Source: Pseudomonas alcaligenes (GTDB taxonomy: Bacteria > Pseudomonadota > Gammaproteobacteria > Pseudomonadales > Pseudomonadaceae). From it: 64,000 nucleotides of DNA. The DNA lies in contig NZ_CP154874.1 in NCBI RefSeq assembly GCF_041729615.1, forward strand, positions 3,765,501 to 3,829,500, in the 5' to 3' direction. Positions 47,253 to 58,032 of this stretch are shown piece by piece. Made by a program: the position numbers and the translations under genes. Numbering within the stretch: the stretch's first letter is position 1; each line of letters opens with the position of its first letter. The notes under the pieces are model-generated. The model did no database searches. It had not been told where the DNA came from and worked only from the letters and a program-made list of their open reading frames with translations.

Positions 47253-47450
47253 CATAATAGCGCCTTCGTCGGTGCCCGGCCCCTCCAGGGGAGCCAATGG
47301 GCCTAAGAGGGAACATGGGTGAGCCTCGGCTCCAACCATGGCTGCCCCCGCAACTGTAAGCAGCGAGTCGCTCCGCACATACGCCACTGAGCAATCGGGA
47401 AGGCCGCGCCGCGATGACGACCTGCCAGCCAGGAGACCTGCCGACGACGC
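47253..47450 (+). ncRNA. Cobalamin (B12) riboswitch
   Basis: The leader of cobG has the riboswitch hallmarks: GCTGCCCCCGCAACTGTAAG (about 47341-47360) and the B12 box AGCCAGGAGACCTGCC at 47427-47442. CGTCGG at 47267-47272 and CCGACG at 47441-47446 can pair as the closing stem. A possible -10 (CATAAT, 47253-47258) lies just upstream. B12 binding would lower cobG-cobH-cobI-cobJ expression. The right edge and the expression platform before 47556 are not resolved. Confidence 0.92.
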
Positions 47451-47555
47451 AGTCGCGAGTGCCAACATCGGGCGGGGTGTACCGATGCCAAGGAATCGCC
47501 CTGCCCGGGTGATGCCTCCGGTTCGGTCGCCGCGTCGTTTGTTGTCGGTGACCGC

Positions 47556-48854
47556 ATGCAGCCAGTTGCTCCTGCCGCGTCTTTGTTGCGTCCCTCGGCC
47601 TGCCCGGGGCTGTGGCGTGTCGTGCCCGCGCGTGATGGCGGCATCTGCCGCGTCAAACTGCCCGGCGGGCTGCTGACCAGCGCCCAGGCCCGCGCCGTGG
47701 CCGAGGCCGCGCGGCTCTATGGCAGTGGTGTGCTGGAGCTGACCAACCGCAGCAACCTGCAGCTGCGCGGTGTGCGCGAGGAATGCCAGGCGCCGCTGGT
47801 GCAGCACCTGCTGGCCGGCGGCCTCGGTCCGCGTAACCCGGCCGCCGACGATGTGCGCAACCTGCTGCTCAGCCCGGCGGCCGGGCGCGATCGCAGCGCG
47901 CACCTCGATACCCGTCCGCTGGCCGCACGCCTGCTGGCGCTGCTGGAAAATACGCCCGAGTTTCACGGCCTGTCCGCCAAGTTCGCCATCCAGCTGGACG
48001 GCGGCGAGTCCCTGGCCATGCTCGACCATCCCCACGACCTGTGGCTCAGTGCCTTGCCCGACGGAACCCGCCTGGCCTTCGGCCTGGCGGGCTGCCCGCG
48101 TGATCCGGCGCTGGGTGCGATTCCCTTGGTACAGGCGGAGATGCTGGTGGAGACGGTGCTGCGGCTGTTCCTGCAGGCGGCCGGCACACATACCCGGATG
48201 CGCCAGCTGCTGGCTGAACTGTCGGTCGAGCAGTTCCTGGCGCGCCTGTCATTACCAGTGCAGCAGCCATGGGCCACTCCGCTGCGTCCGCGCTACGACA
48301 GCCCGCCGTTGGGGGCACATGTGCAGGCGCAGTCAGGCTGGGTGATGCTGCTGGCCGGCGCGCCGCTCGGGCGCCTGCACGCGGAGCAGTTGCATGCCCT
48401 GGCTGCACTGGCTGACTCCGAGGGCAGTGGCGAGCTGCGTCTCACGCCCTGGCAGGGCGTGCTGCTGCCGGATGTGCCCGTTGCCCGCCAGGCCATCGTG
48501 GCGCAAGCCTTGAATGACATCGGCCTGCTGCTGGATGACCGCGCGCCGCTGGCGCGGATGCTCGCCTGTAGCGGCAGCGCCGGCTGCGCCAAGGCCGGCG
48601 CGGACACCAAGGCCGATGCCCAGCGTCTGGCCGAGCGCCTTGGCCCCAATGGACCGGCCCAGGTGCATCTGAGCGGCTGCCCGCGCAGCTGCGCCGCCGC
48701 CCATGTCGCGCCCTACACGCTGCTGGCTCAGCCCGGCGGCCGTTATGACCTCTATCGCCGCGAGCAGGGCCTGGCCGGGTTCGGCCGCCTGCTGGCGCAA
48801 TCCCTCGATATCGACCAAGCCGGCGAGCGCCTCGCCGCAGGAAGCCCCGAATGA
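47556..48854 (+). CDS. cobG: Precorrin-3B synthase (oxygen-dependent)
   Basis: CobG is the O2-dependent enzyme that prepares ring contraction, so it marks the aerobic route. The 432-aa product belongs to the nitrite/sulfite reductase-like family with ferredoxin-like repeats and the siroheme/[4Fe-4S] cysteines in [14 protein letters not shown] and [13 protein letters not shown]. It is the first gene of the riboswitch-controlled transcript, and its stop overlaps cobH by four bases. Confidence 0.94.
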   Translation: MQPVAPAASLLRPSACPGLWRVVPARDGGICRVKLPGGLLTSAQARAVAEAARLYGSGVLELTNRSNLQLRGVREECQAPLVQHLLAGGLGPRNPAADDVRNLLLSPAAGRDRSAHLDTRPLAARLLALLENTPEFHGLSAKFAIQLDGGESLAMLDHPHDLWLSALPDGTRLAFGLAGCPRDPALGAIPLVQAEMLVETVLRLFLQAAGTHTRMRQLLAELSVEQFLARLSLPVQQPWATPLRPRYDSPPLGAHVQAQSGWVMLLAGAPLGRLHAEQLHALAALADSEGSGELRLTPWQGVLLPDVPVARQAIVAQALNDIGLLLDDRAPLARMLACSGSAGCAKAGADTKADAQRLAERLGPNGPAQVHLSGCPRSCAAAHVAPYTLLAQPGGRYDLYRREQGLAGFGRLLAQSLDIDQAGERLAAGSPE

Positions 48855-49477
48855 TCGATTACATCCGCGATGGTCAGGAGATCTATCGCCAGTCCTTCGC
48901 CACCATCCGCGCCGAGGCCGATCTCGCGGCCATCCCGGCCGACCTGGAAAAGCTCGCCGTACGGCTGATCCACGCCTGCGGCATGGTCGATGTGGTGCAT
49001 GACCTGCGCTTTTCGCCCGGTGCCGGCGCTGCCGGCCGCGCCGCCCTGGCCAAGGGCGCGCCGATCCTCTGCGACGCGCGCATGGTGGCCGAGGGCATCA
49101 CCCGCGCACGCCTGCCGGCCAACAACCCGGTGATCTGCACCCTGAATGAGGCAGACGTGCCGCAGCTGGCCCGCGATCTCGGCAACACCCGCTCGGCGGC
49201 GGCGCTGGAGCACTGGCGCGAGTACCTGGAGGGCAGCGTGGTGGTGATCGGCAATGCGCCGACCGCGCTGTTCTACCTGCTGGAGATGCTCGACGCCGGC
49301 GCGCCCAGGCCGGCGCTGATCCTCGGCATGCCGGTGGGCTTTATTGGCGCGGCTGAATCCAAGGACATGCTGGCTGCCGACAGCCGTGGCGTGCCCTACG
49401 TCATCGTGCGCGGCCGTCGTGGCGGCAGCGCCATGGCCGCCGCCGCCGTCAACGCCCTGGCCACGGAGATGGAGTGA
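48851..49477 (+). CDS. cobH: Precorrin-8X methylmutase
   Basis: CobH moves a methyl group from C-11 to C-12 to give hydrogenobyrinic acid. The 208-aa product has [36 protein letters not shown] and [14 protein letters not shown], with the catalytic His in RLIHACG. Length is normal. Confidence 0.96.
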   Translation: MIDYIRDGQEIYRQSFATIRAEADLAAIPADLEKLAVRLIHACGMVDVVHDLRFSPGAGAAGRAALAKGAPILCDARMVAEGITRARLPANNPVICTLNEADVPQLARDLGNTRSAAALEHWREYLEGSVVVIGNAPTALFYLLEMLDAGAPRPALILGMPVGFIGAAESKDMLAADSRGVPYVIVRGRRGGSAMAAAAVNALATEME

Positions 49478-50220
49478 TGCGCAAGGGACGTCTGCTCGGC
49501 CTCGGTGTCGGCCCCGGCGATCCGGAGCTGATCACCTTGAAAGCCCTGCGCCTACTGCAGTCGGCGCCGGTGGTTGGCTACTTCGTGGCCAAGGCCAAGG
49601 CCAACAAGGGGCAGGGCGGCAACGCCTTCGGCATCATCGAGGCCCATCTCACCGCTGCGCAGCGCCGCCTGCCGCTGGTCTACCCGGTGACCACCGAGAA
49701 GCTGGCGCCGCCGTTGTCCTACGAGGATGTGATCGCCGACTTCTACGACACCTGCGCCGCGCAGATCGCCCTGGAGCTGGATGCCGGCCGCGACGTGGCG
49801 GTGATCTGCGAGGGTGATCCGTTCTTCTACGGCTCCTACATGTACCTGCACGACCGCCTGGCCGAGCGCTATGAGGCCGAGGTGGTGCCCGGCGTGTGCT
49901 CCATGCTCGGCTGCGCCTCGGTGCTGGGCACGCCGCTGGTGTATCGCAACCAGAGCTTGAGCGTGCTCTCCGGCGTGCTGCCGGAGGAAGAACTGGAGCA
50001 GCGCCTGCGCACTGCCGAGGCCGCCGTGGTGATGAAGCTCGGCCGCAACTTCGACAAGGTGCGCCGCGTACTGCAACGCCTCGGCCTGGCCGAGCGTGCC
50101 CACTACGTGGAGCGCGCGACCATGGACAACCAGCAGATAGTGCCGCTGGATGAGGTCGACCCGCTGGCCTCGCCGTACTTTTCCATGATCCTGGTGCCGG
50201 GGGAGAAGTGGCGTGGCTGA
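49477..50220 (+). CDS. cobI: Precorrin-2 C20-methyltransferase
   Basis: CobI methylates C-20 of precorrin-2 using SAM. The 247-aa product has the tetrapyrrole methylase GxGPGDP motif ([15 protein letters not shown]), [18 protein letters not shown] and [17 protein letters not shown] at 49477 is preferred over the GTG at 49474; the GGAG at 49465-49468 is eight bases before the ATG. Confidence 0.94.
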   Translation: MRKGRLLGLGVGPGDPELITLKALRLLQSAPVVGYFVAKAKANKGQGGNAFGIIEAHLTAAQRRLPLVYPVTTEKLAPPLSYEDVIADFYDTCAAQIALELDAGRDVAVICEGDPFFYGSYMYLHDRLAERYEAEVVPGVCSMLGCASVLGTPLVYRNQSLSVLSGVLPEEELEQRLRTAEAAVVMKLGRNFDKVRRVLQRLGLAERAHYVERATMDNQQIVPLDEVDPLASPYFSMILVPGEKWRG

Positions 50221-51871
50221 GTCGATGAATCCCGCCGCCATCGTCATCCTCGGCGCCTCGGCGCTGGCTACCGCACGCCGCGTGCAGCAACGCTACCCGC
50301 AGGCGCGCATCCACGGCCTGGCCGGGCGGGTCGACGAGGTCGATGAGAGCTACCGCGAATTCGCCGAACACCTGCGCGGCCTGTACCGCGCAGGCATGCC
50401 GATCATCGCCCTGTGCGCCGCCGGCATCGTCATCCGCAGCCTGGCTTCTGCCCTGGTGGAGAAGGGCATGGAGCCGCCGGTGCTGGCCCTGGCCGAGGAC
50501 GGCAGCGCCGTGGTGCCGCTGCTCGGTGGCCTGGCCGGGGTCAATCGCCTGGCCCGCGAGCTGGGCGAGTGGCTGGCCGTGGCGCCCGCTATCACCACCA
50601 GCGGCGAGCTGCGCTTCGGCACCTGCCTGCTCGACCCGCCAGAGGGTTATGCCCTGGCCGACCTGGAGCAGGGCAAGCGCCTGGTCAGCGACCTGCTCGG
50701 CGGCGCGCGCCTGCGTGTCGAGGGCGAGGCGCCTTGGCTGGCGCAGGCCAACCTGCCGCTGCATGCCGAGGGCGAGCGTTGCCTGCGCATCGATGTGGCC
50801 GCCGCCAGTGGAGGCGATGCGCTGCTGATTCATCCGCGGCGGGTGCTGGCGCGTTGTGCCGAGCCTTCCGCCGAACGCGTTCGCGCCGCATTGGCAGACG
50901 CCGGTCTGGCCGAGGCGGCCCTGGCCGCGTTGCTGGTCGAGGGCGAAGGGCGTGCGTTGCCGTTCGCCGAGCAGGCGGCTGCCGAGCTGAAGGTACCGTT
51001 GCGCTTTATCGACTCGACGGCTGCGCTGCCGCCGGCCTGCTACGAGGCGCCGGGGCTAAATCTGCATCTGGCCGCAAGCCCGCAGATTGCCGCCGAGACA
51101 GGCCGCCCACGTGGCCGCCTCAGCGTGGTCGGAATCGGCCCCGGCTGCGCCGAGCTGCTGGCCCCGGCGGTGCGCCGCGCGCTGGACCAGGCCGAGGATG
51201 TGCTCGGCTACGAGACCTACGTGAGCATGGCCGGCCCCTATCGCGAAGACCAGTGCCTGCACGCCAGTGACAACCGCGAGGAGCTGCAGCGCGCCGCCCA
51301 TGCCTTCGAGCTGGCCGCGCAGGGCCGCCGGGTGGTGATGGTGTCCTCCGGCGACCCTGGCGTGTTCGCCATGGCCGCCGCGGTGATGGAGGCGCTGGAG
51401 GCCTCCGGCGATGCTCGCTGGCAGGGCGTCGAACTGGAGGTGCTGCCCGGCATCTCCGCGGCCCTGGCTACCGCCGCCAAGGCCGGCGCGCCGCTGGGCC
51501 ACGACTTCTGCCTGATCTCGCTGTCCGACAACCTCAAGCCCTGGACGGTGATCGAGAAGCGCCTGCAGCACGCCGCCGCCGCCGACCTGGCCATGGCCTT
51601 CTACAACCCGATCTCCAGGGCGCGTCCCTGGCAGCTCGGCCGCGCCCTCGACCTGCTGCGCCAGCACCGCGAACCGCAGACCCTGGTGGTGCTCGGCCGC
51701 GACATCGGTCGCCCGGCGGAGGCCCTGCGTGTGCTCACCCTTGGCGAGCTGACCCCGCAGCTGGTGGACATGCGCACCCTGGTGATCATCGGCTCCAGCC
51801 AGACCCGCCGCTTCCCGCGCCAGGGCGGCGGCGAGTGGGTGTACACGCCGCGCTGGTATCCGCAGGCCTGA
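50213..51871 (+). CDS. cobJ: Precorrin-3B C17-methyltransferase with fused CbiG-like region
   Basis: CobJ methylates C-17 and contracts the ring. The 552-aa product has a CbiG-like N-terminal part (~1-285; [37 protein letters not shown], and a CobE/CbiG_C-like portion) and a CobJ methylase domain (~300-550; [66 protein letters not shown]). CbiG opens the lactone in the anaerobic pathway; here it sits in an aerobic operon with CobG. GTG at 50213 has GGAG seven bases upstream; ATG at 50225 is an alternative. Confidence 0.92.
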   Translation: MAESMNPAAIVILGASALATARRVQQRYPQARIHGLAGRVDEVDESYREFAEHLRGLYRAGMPIIALCAAGIVIRSLASALVEKGMEPPVLALAEDGSAVVPLLGGLAGVNRLARELGEWLAVAPAITTSGELRFGTCLLDPPEGYALADLEQGKRLVSDLLGGARLRVEGEAPWLAQANLPLHAEGERCLRIDVAAASGGDALLIHPRRVLARCAEPSAERVRAALADAGLAEAALAALLVEGEGRALPFAEQAAAELKVPLRFIDSTAALPPACYEAPGLNLHLAASPQIAAETGRPRGRLSVVGIGPGCAELLAPAVRRALDQAEDVLGYETYVSMAGPYREDQCLHASDNREELQRAAHAFELAAQGRRVVMVSSGDPGVFAMAAAVMEALEASGDARWQGVELEVLPGISAALATAAKAGAPLGHDFCLISLSDNLKPWTVIEKRLQHAAAADLAMAFYNPISRARPWQLGRALDLLRQHREPQTLVVLGRDIGRPAEALRVLTLGELTPQLVDMRTLVIIGSSQTRRFPRQGGGEWVYTPRWYPQA

Positions 51872-51873
51872 GT

Positions 51874-52848
51874 TCAGGCCTCGGCGGCGCGCGCCTGGCG
51901 TCTGAACGCCGCCGGGCTGCTACCGAAGCGCCGACGGAACAGGCGACCCAGATGACTGGCATCGCTGGCGCCGATCTCGTCGGCGAGCAGCGCCAGGCCG
52001 TGGCTGGAGTTGAGCAGGCGCCAGCGCACGTGCTGCAGGCGTAGCTCCTGCCAGTATTCGTGTGCGGTCATGCCCTGGCTGGCGCGGAACAACCGGTCCA
52101 ACTGACGCCGGCTGAGGCCGATGCCGGCGGCCAGCTGCTCGACGCTGCCGCCGGCCAGGCCGTGGCGCATCAGGGCGATGGCGCGGTCGACATGGCGTGC
52201 GCTGGCCAGGGTGGTGTCCAGCGAGCGTAGCGAGTGTTCGCCACTGCGCGTCTCGTCCACCAGCATGTCGGCCAGTCCCTTGAGCGCCCGCGTGCGCCCG
52301 CTGCCGCGGGCCAGCAGCTCCACCGCCAGGTCGATGGCGGCGGTGCCGCCGGCGCAGGAGATGCGTGCGCCGTCCAGGCAGTACAGGCGCTCGCGGGCCA
52401 GGCGCACGCGCGGGAAGGCGGCGCGGAACTCCGCCGCGTGGCGCCAGTGCACGGCCACCCGGTGGCCGTCGAGCAGGCCACAGGCGGCCAGGAGGAACAC
52501 GGCATTGTCGATCGCCACCAGCTTCATCCCGGCGCGCACGGCCTGCTGCAGCAGCGGGCGGTACTGAGGTGCCAGCGCGGCGGTGGCCTCGGCGGCGCGC
52601 CCGCCGAACAGCACCAGGTAGTCATGCTCGGCCAGTCGCACGTCGGCCGGCGTGGCCTCGATGCGCACGGCCGCGCCGCTGCTGGAGGTGACATGGCCGG
52701 GCGCCAGGCCGAGCAGGGTCCAGGCGCAGTAGCGCTGGCGGCTGTAGTCCTCGTCGTCGGCACTGAAGCGCAGCTTGTCGAGGAAGCCGCCGAAGGGCAG
52801 CAGGGCGAACTCCGGCAGCGGCAGGAGGAGGAAGCGCAGGTCGGGCAT
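51874..52848 (-). CDS. GlxA-type AraC-family transcriptional regulator
   Basis: This 324-aa protein has an N-terminal DJ-1/PfpI-like (class I glutamine amidotransferase-like) domain (~1-185; ISCAGGTAAIDLAVELLA) and a C-terminal AraC helix-turn-helix (~215-315; SVEQLAAGIGLSRRQLDRLF, ASDASHLGRLFRRRFGSSP). In Pseudomonas such regulators control amino-acid or quaternary-amine catabolism. It is divergent from the LysE-type exporter gene, 94 bp apart, and may regulate it. Confidence 0.9.
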   Translation of the reverse strand: MPDLRFLLLPLPEFALLPFGGFLDKLRFSADDEDYSRQRYCAWTLLGLAPGHVTSSSGAAVRIEATPADVRLAEHDYLVLFGGRAAEATAALAPQYRPLLQQAVRAGMKLVAIDNAVFLLAACGLLDGHRVAVHWRHAAEFRAAFPRVRLARERLYCLDGARISCAGGTAAIDLAVELLARGSGRTRALKGLADMLVDETRSGEHSLRSLDTTLASARHVDRAIALMRHGLAGGSVEQLAAGIGLSRRQLDRLFRASQGMTAHEYWQELRLQHVRWRLLNSSHGLALLADEIGASDASHLGRLFRRRFGSSPAAFRRQARAAEA

Positions 52849-52942
52849 GGGGTTGTCCAGATTCGTCTGCCAGATGTCCAGAATCTACCGCAGTCTGGCC
52901 AGCCGGTCTGCCTAGACTGGCCGCGTTTTCCGGAGATTCACC

Positions 52943-53554
52943 ATGGCTTTCGACCTCTGGCTGATCTATCTCGTCGCCACCCTCGGCCTGGCCCTGACGC
53001 CCGGCCCCAACAGCCTGCTGGCGCTGACCCACGGCGGCCTGTACGGCGCCCGCCATGCGCTGGCCACCATCCTCGGCGGGGTGGTCGGTTTCAGCCTGCT
53101 GATCGCCCTGGCCATGTTAGGCCTCAGCGCGCTGCTCAAGGCCGCGCCGGCCGCGCTGCTGGCGCTCAAGTGGCTGGGCGGCGCCTACCTGGTGTGGCTC
53201 GGTGTGCAGCTGTGGCGCACCCCGGCGTTGCTGCCCGGGCTGGCGGTCGAGGCACCGCTGCCACCCGCCCATGCACTGTTTCGCCAGGGCCTGTTGTCGG
53301 CCCTGTCCAACCCCAAGGTGATCCTGTTCTACGGCGCCTTCCTGCCGCAGTTCCTCGATCCGCAGCGCTGCCTGCTCGGCCAGTTCGTGGTGATGGCGGC
53401 GACTTTCGCCGTGGTGGAGTTCCTGGTCGAGCTGGCCCTGGCCCTGCTGGCTTTCCGCGTGCGTCCCTGGCTGCAGCGTGGCGGGCGCGCCTTCAACCGC
53501 TGCTGCGGCCTGCTGTTCGTGCTGCTCGGCCTGGCCCTGCCGCTGGCCCGCTGA
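52943..53554 (+). CDS. LysE/RhtB-family amino-acid exporter
   Basis: This 203-aa inner-membrane protein has about six membrane segments and the LysE-family blocks LGLALTPGPNSLLAL, GGAYLVWLGVQLWR and QGLLSALSNPKVILFYGAFLPQF. Amino-acid efflux is likely. It is transcribed away from the GlxA-type regulator. Confidence 0.92.
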   Translation: MAFDLWLIYLVATLGLALTPGPNSLLALTHGGLYGARHALATILGGVVGFSLLIALAMLGLSALLKAAPAALLALKWLGGAYLVWLGVQLWRTPALLPGLAVEAPLPPAHALFRQGLLSALSNPKVILFYGAFLPQFLDPQRCLLGQFVVMAATFAVVEFLVELALALLAFRVRPWLQRGGRAFNRCCGLLFVLLGLALPLAR

Positions 53555-53558
53555 ACCC

Positions 53559-54128
53559 TCAGGCCTTGAGCGCCTCGCCGATGGCGTAGAAGTGCCCACC
53601 GGCCACATGGTGCAGGCTGCGCCAGGCCGGGTCGGCCTCCTCGAAGTGCCAGCGGCCGTCGCGGAACACCCGCTCGTCTGCCCAGGCGCCGACTATCTCG
53701 CCGATGAACAGGTCGTAGGCATTCTGGTTGTGCGGCTCGGCGATCAGCTGGCAGGCCATCCAGGCTGAGCAGCCGGCGACGAAGGGCAGGTCGTGGCCGG
53801 GCATCTCGAACAGCTCGACACCGGCCTTGGCCAGCTTGTCCGGGTCGTCCCTGAGGCTGTGGCTGCCGACCGCGTTGGTCAGCTGCAGCTGGGCGGCGGT
53901 CGGTACCTGGATGACGAAGCGGCCGCTGCGTTCGAGCAGTTCGCGGGTGCGGGTGGCCTTGTCCAGCACCACGGTGAGCTTGGCTGGCGAGAAGTCGAGG
54001 ATGCAGGCCCAGGCGGCGGCCATGACGTTGTCGACGCCTGCGTGGCGGGCGGAGACCAGGACGGTAGGGCCGTGGTTGAGGAGGCGATAGGCCTTGGCGA
54101 GGTCGACCGGTTTTTGCTGGGGATTCAT
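53559..54128 (-). CDS. Flavin reductase-family protein (FMN-binding split barrel)
   Basis: This 189-aa protein has the flavin-reductase-like split-barrel blocks AYRLLNHGPTVLVSARHAG, NVMAAAWACILDFSPAKLTV and RSGRFVIQVPTAAQL. It could supply reduced FMN or reduce a small molecule; partners are not evident. It converges with the exporter gene (4 bp apart). Confidence 0.86.
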   Translation of the reverse strand: MNPQQKPVDLAKAYRLLNHGPTVLVSARHAGVDNVMAAAWACILDFSPAKLTVVLDKATRTRELLERSGRFVIQVPTAAQLQLTNAVGSHSLRDDPDKLAKAGVELFEMPGHDLPFVAGCSAWMACQLIAEPHNQNAYDLFIGEIVGAWADERVFRDGRWHFEEADPAWRSLHHVAGGHFYAIGEALKA

Positions 54129-54528
54129 GTCTGTTGCTCCGAACTGCGGGATGGGCCGATGCTCGCCTGCCGAGCCAGGGTTCGGCAATGGCCTGCGTGG
54201 TGCAACGGCAGGCCATTCATCTTTTGCCGGCAGCCCGGTCATGCTCAGGGCATCGTCCTGTGCCCGTGGTGCACTGATCGCCCAATCCCTCCCCATCGGC
54301 CTCGGCACGCCACATGCAGCTGAGCCCTGCATCGCGCATCATCGGGCTGAGCCAGTCCGGGCTATCAACCGATAGCTCCTCACACGCGGATACACCTTTC
54401 CGAACAGGGCCGCCCTGGGACTCGCATACCAGCTTCTCACGCGCACTCGGGTGGGCTGGCTAGCAGCTGCTCGCGTGCCTTGCCTGTGACGGAGGGAAGG
54501 GGGCCCGGAATGCCGGACGCGAATGATC
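54129..54528. other. 400-bp gap, no gene seen
   Basis: No frame shows coding character. A short GCCTGC/GCAGGC pair lies near 54190-54214. It presumably holds the flavin-reductase promoter and the end of the ProQ gene's transcript. Confidence 0.4.
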
Positions 54529-55038
54529 TTAATCCGCGACCTGTTCCGCAGCGGTATCGGCGGCGGGGGCCTGGGTATGCTCTTTCGGCTTGGACTGCGC
54601 ACGTCGCGCCTGTCCGCGCTGGCGCTTTACCTGCTGCTTCGCATGCAGCGCCTGGGCGGCCGTGACGGCACCGGCTACCTGGCCGTGCAAATCCAGGCGT
54701 GGCGCATTCTCCGTCATGCTTGCCCAGTAGCGACTTCCCCGGCACCAGGTGGCGAGGCCCAGCTTGAGCTGTTCGCTGGAGATGCCGAGGAGTTCAAGGT
54801 GTTGCTCGGCATCCTTGAGGATGCCTTCCTTGAGCGGAACCTTGGGGGCCGGATTGACCGGGAAGGCCAAGGGAAAGTGCTTCTGCAAGCGCCAGATCGC
54901 TTCTACCGCAGGATCTTGCTCACGAGGCTTGGCTTGCGGGGAAGACTTCCGCTTGTCCTGCTTCTTGTTATCAGTGGTTATCTGTGCCTTTTCAGCCCGC
55001 AAGCGATCGCGTAGCTCAGCTAGTTGCTCAAAACCCAT
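54529..55038 (-). CDS. ProQ/FinO-family RNA chaperone
   Basis: This 169-aa protein has a basic, disordered N terminus, a ProQ/FinO RNA-binding domain (~45-125; IWRLQKHFPLAFPVN, PLKEGILKDAEQHL, WCRGSRYWASMTEN) and an Arg/Lys-rich tail. Such proteins bind structured small RNAs and mRNA 3' ends. It diverges from the four-PAS gene across 306 bp. Confidence 0.9.
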   Translation of the reverse strand: MGFEQLAELRDRLRAEKAQITTDNKKQDKRKSSPQAKPREQDPAVEAIWRLQKHFPLAFPVNPAPKVPLKEGILKDAEQHLELLGISSEQLKLGLATWCRGSRYWASMTENAPRLDLHGQVAGAVTAAQALHAKQQVKRQRGQARRAQSKPKEHTQAPAADTAAEQVAD

Positions 55039-55344
55039 TGTTCAGTTCGCCGCCTCGAGGTTGATTCGTGGCGCAAGGTTACCCTATGGCGTCTTTTGGC
55101 ACAGCCTGATGGCTCATGGTATTTGACCGTTGCGGGCTGATAGGGGGGTAGGCGGCCTCTGGCCGGATAACGACGCCCGAGGATTGGCAGGGGCGATAGT
55201 CATCGGCCGATGGCTCGTGCTCGCGGCAGCCCCTCAGCCAAGTGCTGCCGACGAGAGCATCTAGACTTGGCAGACGGGGCTTATGTTCGCCTCCGGCTTG
55301 CCGTTAAACAAAAAGCAGAATTATCCGGATGGTTAGGAACCTAG
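55039..55344. other. 306-bp divergent promoter region
   Basis: It separates the ProQ gene and the four-PAS gene. No gene or clear known promoter element is seen; the last 50 bases before 55345 are AT-rich. Confidence 0.4.
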
Positions 55345-57108
55345 ATGCTCAATCTATTTCGTAAAAGATCTGCCTTGGATGTGATGGATGCTATCGAGCA
55401 GACGCAGGGGGTCATCGAGTTCGATCTTGACGGCAAAATAATTCGAGCCAACCAGAAGTTTCTGGGCTTGTTGGGCTATTCGCTCGACGAAGTGCGTGGC
55501 CGCCATCACAGCATCTTCGCCACCCCCGAATACGCCCGGAGCCCGGAGTACCGCGCCTTCTGGCAGGATCTGCGGGAAGGCAGGCCTCAGACTGGAGAGT
55601 TCAAGCGGCTCAGCAAAAGCGGGGAGCCTGTTTGGATTCAGGCAACCTACACCCCGATTATTCGTGGCGGCAGGGTCCAGCGGATCATCAAGTTTGCCAC
55701 CGACGTTACCGCCCAGGTGATCGAGGGCGCCCGCATTCGCGCGCAGATGGAGGCCATCAATCGCTCACAGGCGGTTATCGAGTTCGGCCCTGACGGCACG
55801 ATTCTCGAAGCCAACGAAAACTTCCTCAATCTGATGGGCTATTCCCTGGCAGAGATTCGCGGCAAGAAGCACCAGATTTTCGTCCGTGAGTCCGAGCGCA
55901 CATCCAGGTCTTACGCCGAATTCTGGAACAAGCTGCGTGCCGGCAACTTCGAGACAGCCGAGTACGAGAGGATCACCAAGAGTGGCCGCCCTGTCTGGAT
56001 TCATGCCACCTACAACCCCATTTGCAACTCCGATGGCGAGGTTGTGCGAGTCATCAAATTCGCCAATGACATCACCGCCGAGGTTTTGCGCAATCAGGAG
56101 TTCAAGCTGCTCTCCCTGGTCGCCAACGAGACCGACAACTCCATCGTCATCACCAACAAGGATGGCTTCATCCAGTATGTGAACCAGGGTTTCACCAAGC
56201 TCACCGGCTACAGCCTGGATGAAGTGGTGGGGAAGAAACCGGGTAACTTCCTGCAAGGGCCGGCCACTGACATGCAAACCGTCGCGCAGATCAGGGATGA
56301 CCTGCGTAACAATCGCCCCATTTACAACGAGATCCTGAACTACGGGAAAACGGGCGAGCATTACTGGATTTCGCTGGCGATCAATCCCATTTTCAACGCT
56401 GCGGGTGAGGTCGAGCAGTACATCTCAATCCAGGCGAATATCACCCAAACCAAGGAGCTGTCCCTTGAGTCGGAAAAGCGCTTTGAAGCTATCAGCGTCA
56501 CCAATGCCGTAGCTGAATGGGGAACAGATGGCTTGATGTACTCGGCCAACGGTTACCTGGTCCAGCACCTGGGTTTCCAGCAGGCATCGGAGCTGCTGCG
56601 CCTCAAGCTCAACCTGCGCGATATCCTGGGCGGCGAAGTCTTTTCGAGGCTGCTCAAGGGTGAGCAATACGCTGGCGGTTATACGATCCCGGGCAAGGAT
56701 GGGCGCTCCATCCAATTCAGCGGGGCCGTCTGCCCAATCACCGATTCGGTTGGCAGGATTCAGCGCCTGGTCAGCTACGGCATCGACGAGCAGGCCAAGC
56801 ATGATGCCTCGCTGGTCACGGATCGCGAGATGCGCCTTGTACAGGAGTCGAGCACCCAGATCGCCAACATCATCGCAACGATCAACTCGATCACCCAGAG
56901 AACCAACCTCCTGGCCTTGAATGCCGCCATTGAGGCGGCCAGGGCCGGTGAATCCGGACGCGGCTTCGCCGTGGTCGCCGATGAGGTTCGCAAGCTCGCC
57001 CAGCAGTCCGCCGATTCGGCAACAGAGATCACTCAGCTGGTTACCGAAAGCACCGAGCGGATCGACCGCTTGAGCGCCTCCCTGAATGCCTTGCTGTCCT
57101 CATCGTAG
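55345..57108 (+). CDS. Soluble BdlA-like chemoreceptor-type protein with four PAS domains
   Basis: This 587-aa protein has no membrane segment. It has PAS domains at ~12-125, ~135-250 and ~253-370 (repeated blocks [36 protein letters not shown]), a diverged fourth PAS at ~385-480, and a short chemoreceptor tip (~490-587) with [19 protein letters not shown] and [18 protein letters not shown]. The usual methylation helices are missing. BdlA of P. aeruginosa, which controls biofilm dispersal, has two PAS domains and a similar truncated signalling part, so this may be a longer relative. Ligand and output are unknown. Confidence 0.88.
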   Translation: MLNLFRKRSALDVMDAIEQTQGVIEFDLDGKIIRANQKFLGLLGYSLDEVRGRHHSIFATPEYARSPEYRAFWQDLREGRPQTGEFKRLSKSGEPVWIQATYTPIIRGGRVQRIIKFATDVTAQVIEGARIRAQMEAINRSQAVIEFGPDGTILEANENFLNLMGYSLAEIRGKKHQIFVRESERTSRSYAEFWNKLRAGNFETAEYERITKSGRPVWIHATYNPICNSDGEVVRVIKFANDITAEVLRNQEFKLLSLVANETDNSIVITNKDGFIQYVNQGFTKLTGYSLDEVVGKKPGNFLQGPATDMQTVAQIRDDLRNNRPIYNEILNYGKTGEHYWISLAINPIFNAAGEVEQYISIQANITQTKELSLESEKRFEAISVTNAVAEWGTDGLMYSANGYLVQHLGFQQASELLRLKLNLRDILGGEVFSRLLKGEQYAGGYTIPGKDGRSIQFSGAVCPITDSVGRIQRLVSYGIDEQAKHDASLVTDREMRLVQESSTQIANIIATINSITQRTNLLALNAAIEAARAGESGRGFAVVADEVRKLAQQSADSATEITQLVTESTERIDRLSASLNALLSSS

Positions 57109-57264
57109 AGGCTGGCTCTTGCGCCTATGTGCCTATCGTCTCATCTGGCTTCTGATCTGGCCGCGGCGACCAACTGAATCGCACAAGCTTTGGTAGCCAT
57201 TGGATGGTTGCTTCTGGCCTTACCGCTCTAGGAACGGCGCTGTCGGCAGTCGTGCTAGGGCCGT

Positions 57265-58032
57265 TCACGCCTGCGCGGGTCCGCTCCTGCGCAACAGGTA
57301 GCTATCCATGATCCACCCATTCCGCTCCCGCGCCTGCGCGCGCGTCGCCGCAATCCGCTCCGCCACCTCATCCAGCGCCCCGGCAATCAGGATCTCGTCC
57401 GCCGTACCAACGTACGCCCCCCAGTAGATCTGCAGGCCCTGGCCGACGAAGTGCAGGTAGGTGTCCCTGGCGTCGAGCATCACCGCCACGCTGTCCACGC
57501 CCAAGGGCCAGCCCTCGGCGAGCAGGCGGCCGGTGGTGATTTCCACGGCGCGGCCGATCTGGTTCAGCGGTATGCGGTGGCGGGCGGTGAGGGCCTGCAG
57601 GCTGGTGATGCCGGGGATCACATCGAAGCTCAGGTCGCTGCGCGCGCTAGCGATGGCCTCGACGATGCGGATGCTGCTGTCGTACAGCGAAGGGTCGCCC
57701 CAGACCATGAAGGCGGCCACTTCACCCTCTTTCATCTGCTCGTCGATCAGCTGCTCGAACACCGCCTGCTTGTCGCGGTTCAGCTCGTCCACGCTGGCGC
57801 GGTAGTCGGCGGCGTCGCGCTCGCGTTCCGGTTGTTGGCCTTCGGCGAAGCGTGGGCTGTGGCCACCCAGGAAGCGCTCGCAGATTTCCCGGCGCAGGGC
57901 GTTGAGCTTGTGTTTGGCCGGGCCCTTGTCCATCAGGAAGATCACATCGCTGCGGCGCAGGGCCTTGAGCGCCTGTTGGGTGATGTAGTCCGGGTCGCCG
58001 GCGCCGATGCCGACCAGCAGCAGTTCTTTCAT
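57265..58032 (-). CDS. cobF: Precorrin-6A synthase (deacetylating)
   Basis: CobF methylates C-1 and removes the acetyl group from C-20-derived acetate in the aerobic pathway. The 255-aa product has the methylase motif LVGIGAGDPDYITQQAL, DVIFLMDKGPAKHKL, FMVWGDPSLYDSSIRIVE and FDVIPGITSLQALTARHRI. It is the last gene of the cobW-cobN block and overlaps the upstream ChlD-like gene by four bases. Confidence 0.94.
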   Translation of the reverse strand: MKELLLVGIGAGDPDYITQQALKALRRSDVIFLMDKGPAKHKLNALRREICERFLGGHSPRFAEGQQPERERDAADYRASVDELNRDKQAVFEQLIDEQMKEGEVAAFMVWGDPSLYDSSIRIVEAIASARSDLSFDVIPGITSLQALTARHRIPLNQIGRAVEITTGRLLAEGWPLGVDSVAVMLDARDTYLHFVGQGLQIYWGAYVGTADEILIAGALDEVAERIAATRAQARERNGWIMDSYLLRRSGPAQA

